Translations under genes and position numbers: made by a program
Assembly: GCA_024280815.1 (NCBI GenBank)
Contig: JAJRPL010000120.1
Location: forward strand, 1 to 6,581
Source of the DNA: Bacteroidota bacterium
Lineage (GTDB): Bacteria > Bacteroidota > Bacteroidia > Flavobacteriales > Flavobacteriaceae
DNA: 6,581 nt
Direction of reading: 5' to 3'
The notes under the pieces: model-generated
Database searches by the model: none
The model's input: only the letters and a program-made list of their open reading frames with translations
What the model was told of the DNA's origin: nothing
Shown here: piece after piece, positions 6,544-6,581 of the stretch
Layout: every line of letters starts with the position of its first letter
Position numbering within the stretch: position 1 is the first letter of the stretch

Positions 6544-6581
6544 GCTTTTCTATATTTTAAGAAAAATTAAAAAAGAGATTG

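Noticed and set aside
6537..6560. GCCTCAGGC followed by TTTT as a plus-strand terminator
   Set aside because: The four-base arms with a single central base cannot form a stable hairpin, and no plus-strand gene ends nearby.
1..6581. Mobile element, phage, CRISPR, toxin-antitoxin or defence system
   Set aside because: No transposase, integrase, nuclease, repeat-spacer array, target-site duplication or compositional break was seen. The genes look native and intact apart from the edge truncation.

Overview
The window looks like ordinary chromosomal DNA from a member of the Bacteroidota, most likely the family Flavobacteriaceae. It is strongly AT-rich. Its promoter-like boxes fit the Bacteroidota -7 consensus TAnnTTTG, no gene has a clear Shine-Dalgarno sequence, and signal peptides end in the flavobacterial style '...FSQ' or '...YGQ'. 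The two surface proteins resemble Bacteroidota outer-membrane families. I see no tRNA, rRNA, CRISPR array, insertion sequence, prophage or integration scar. No stretch longer than about 100 bases lacks a gene.

Layout, left to right. (1) Bases 1-733 (+) hold the 3' part of a gene whose start lies before the window. It encodes a coiled coil followed by a beta-rich C-terminal domain. (2) Bases 734-828 hold a long, nearly loopless terminator hairpin, followed at once by a -7 promoter box whose predicted transcription start falls at or next to the next start codon. (3) Bases 829-2370 (+) encode a complete glycyl-tRNA synthetase of the single-chain homodimeric type (glyS). (4) A short terminator at 2385-2412 can work in both directions and separates glyS from the convergent gene to its right. 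(5) Bases 2429-3004 (-) encode a 191-residue exported beta-barrel protein resembling the DUF3575 family. It has its own promoter in the 89-base gap behind the next gene. (6) Bases 3094-6498 (-) encode a 1134-residue exported outer-membrane barrel protein with features reminiscent of SprA-like proteins and no function I can assign. (7) Bases 6499-6581 are its upstream region, with a small inverted repeat and weak promoter candidates.

The window pairs a housekeeping translation gene with a convergent pair of envelope genes. The two outer-membrane genes lie in the same direction and could be partly co-transcribed, but the smaller one has a good promoter of its own. The least understood item is the 1134-residue barrel protein, which carries a probable calcium-binding loop and a compact inserted beta domain. 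Nothing here amounts to a clearly new multi-gene system.
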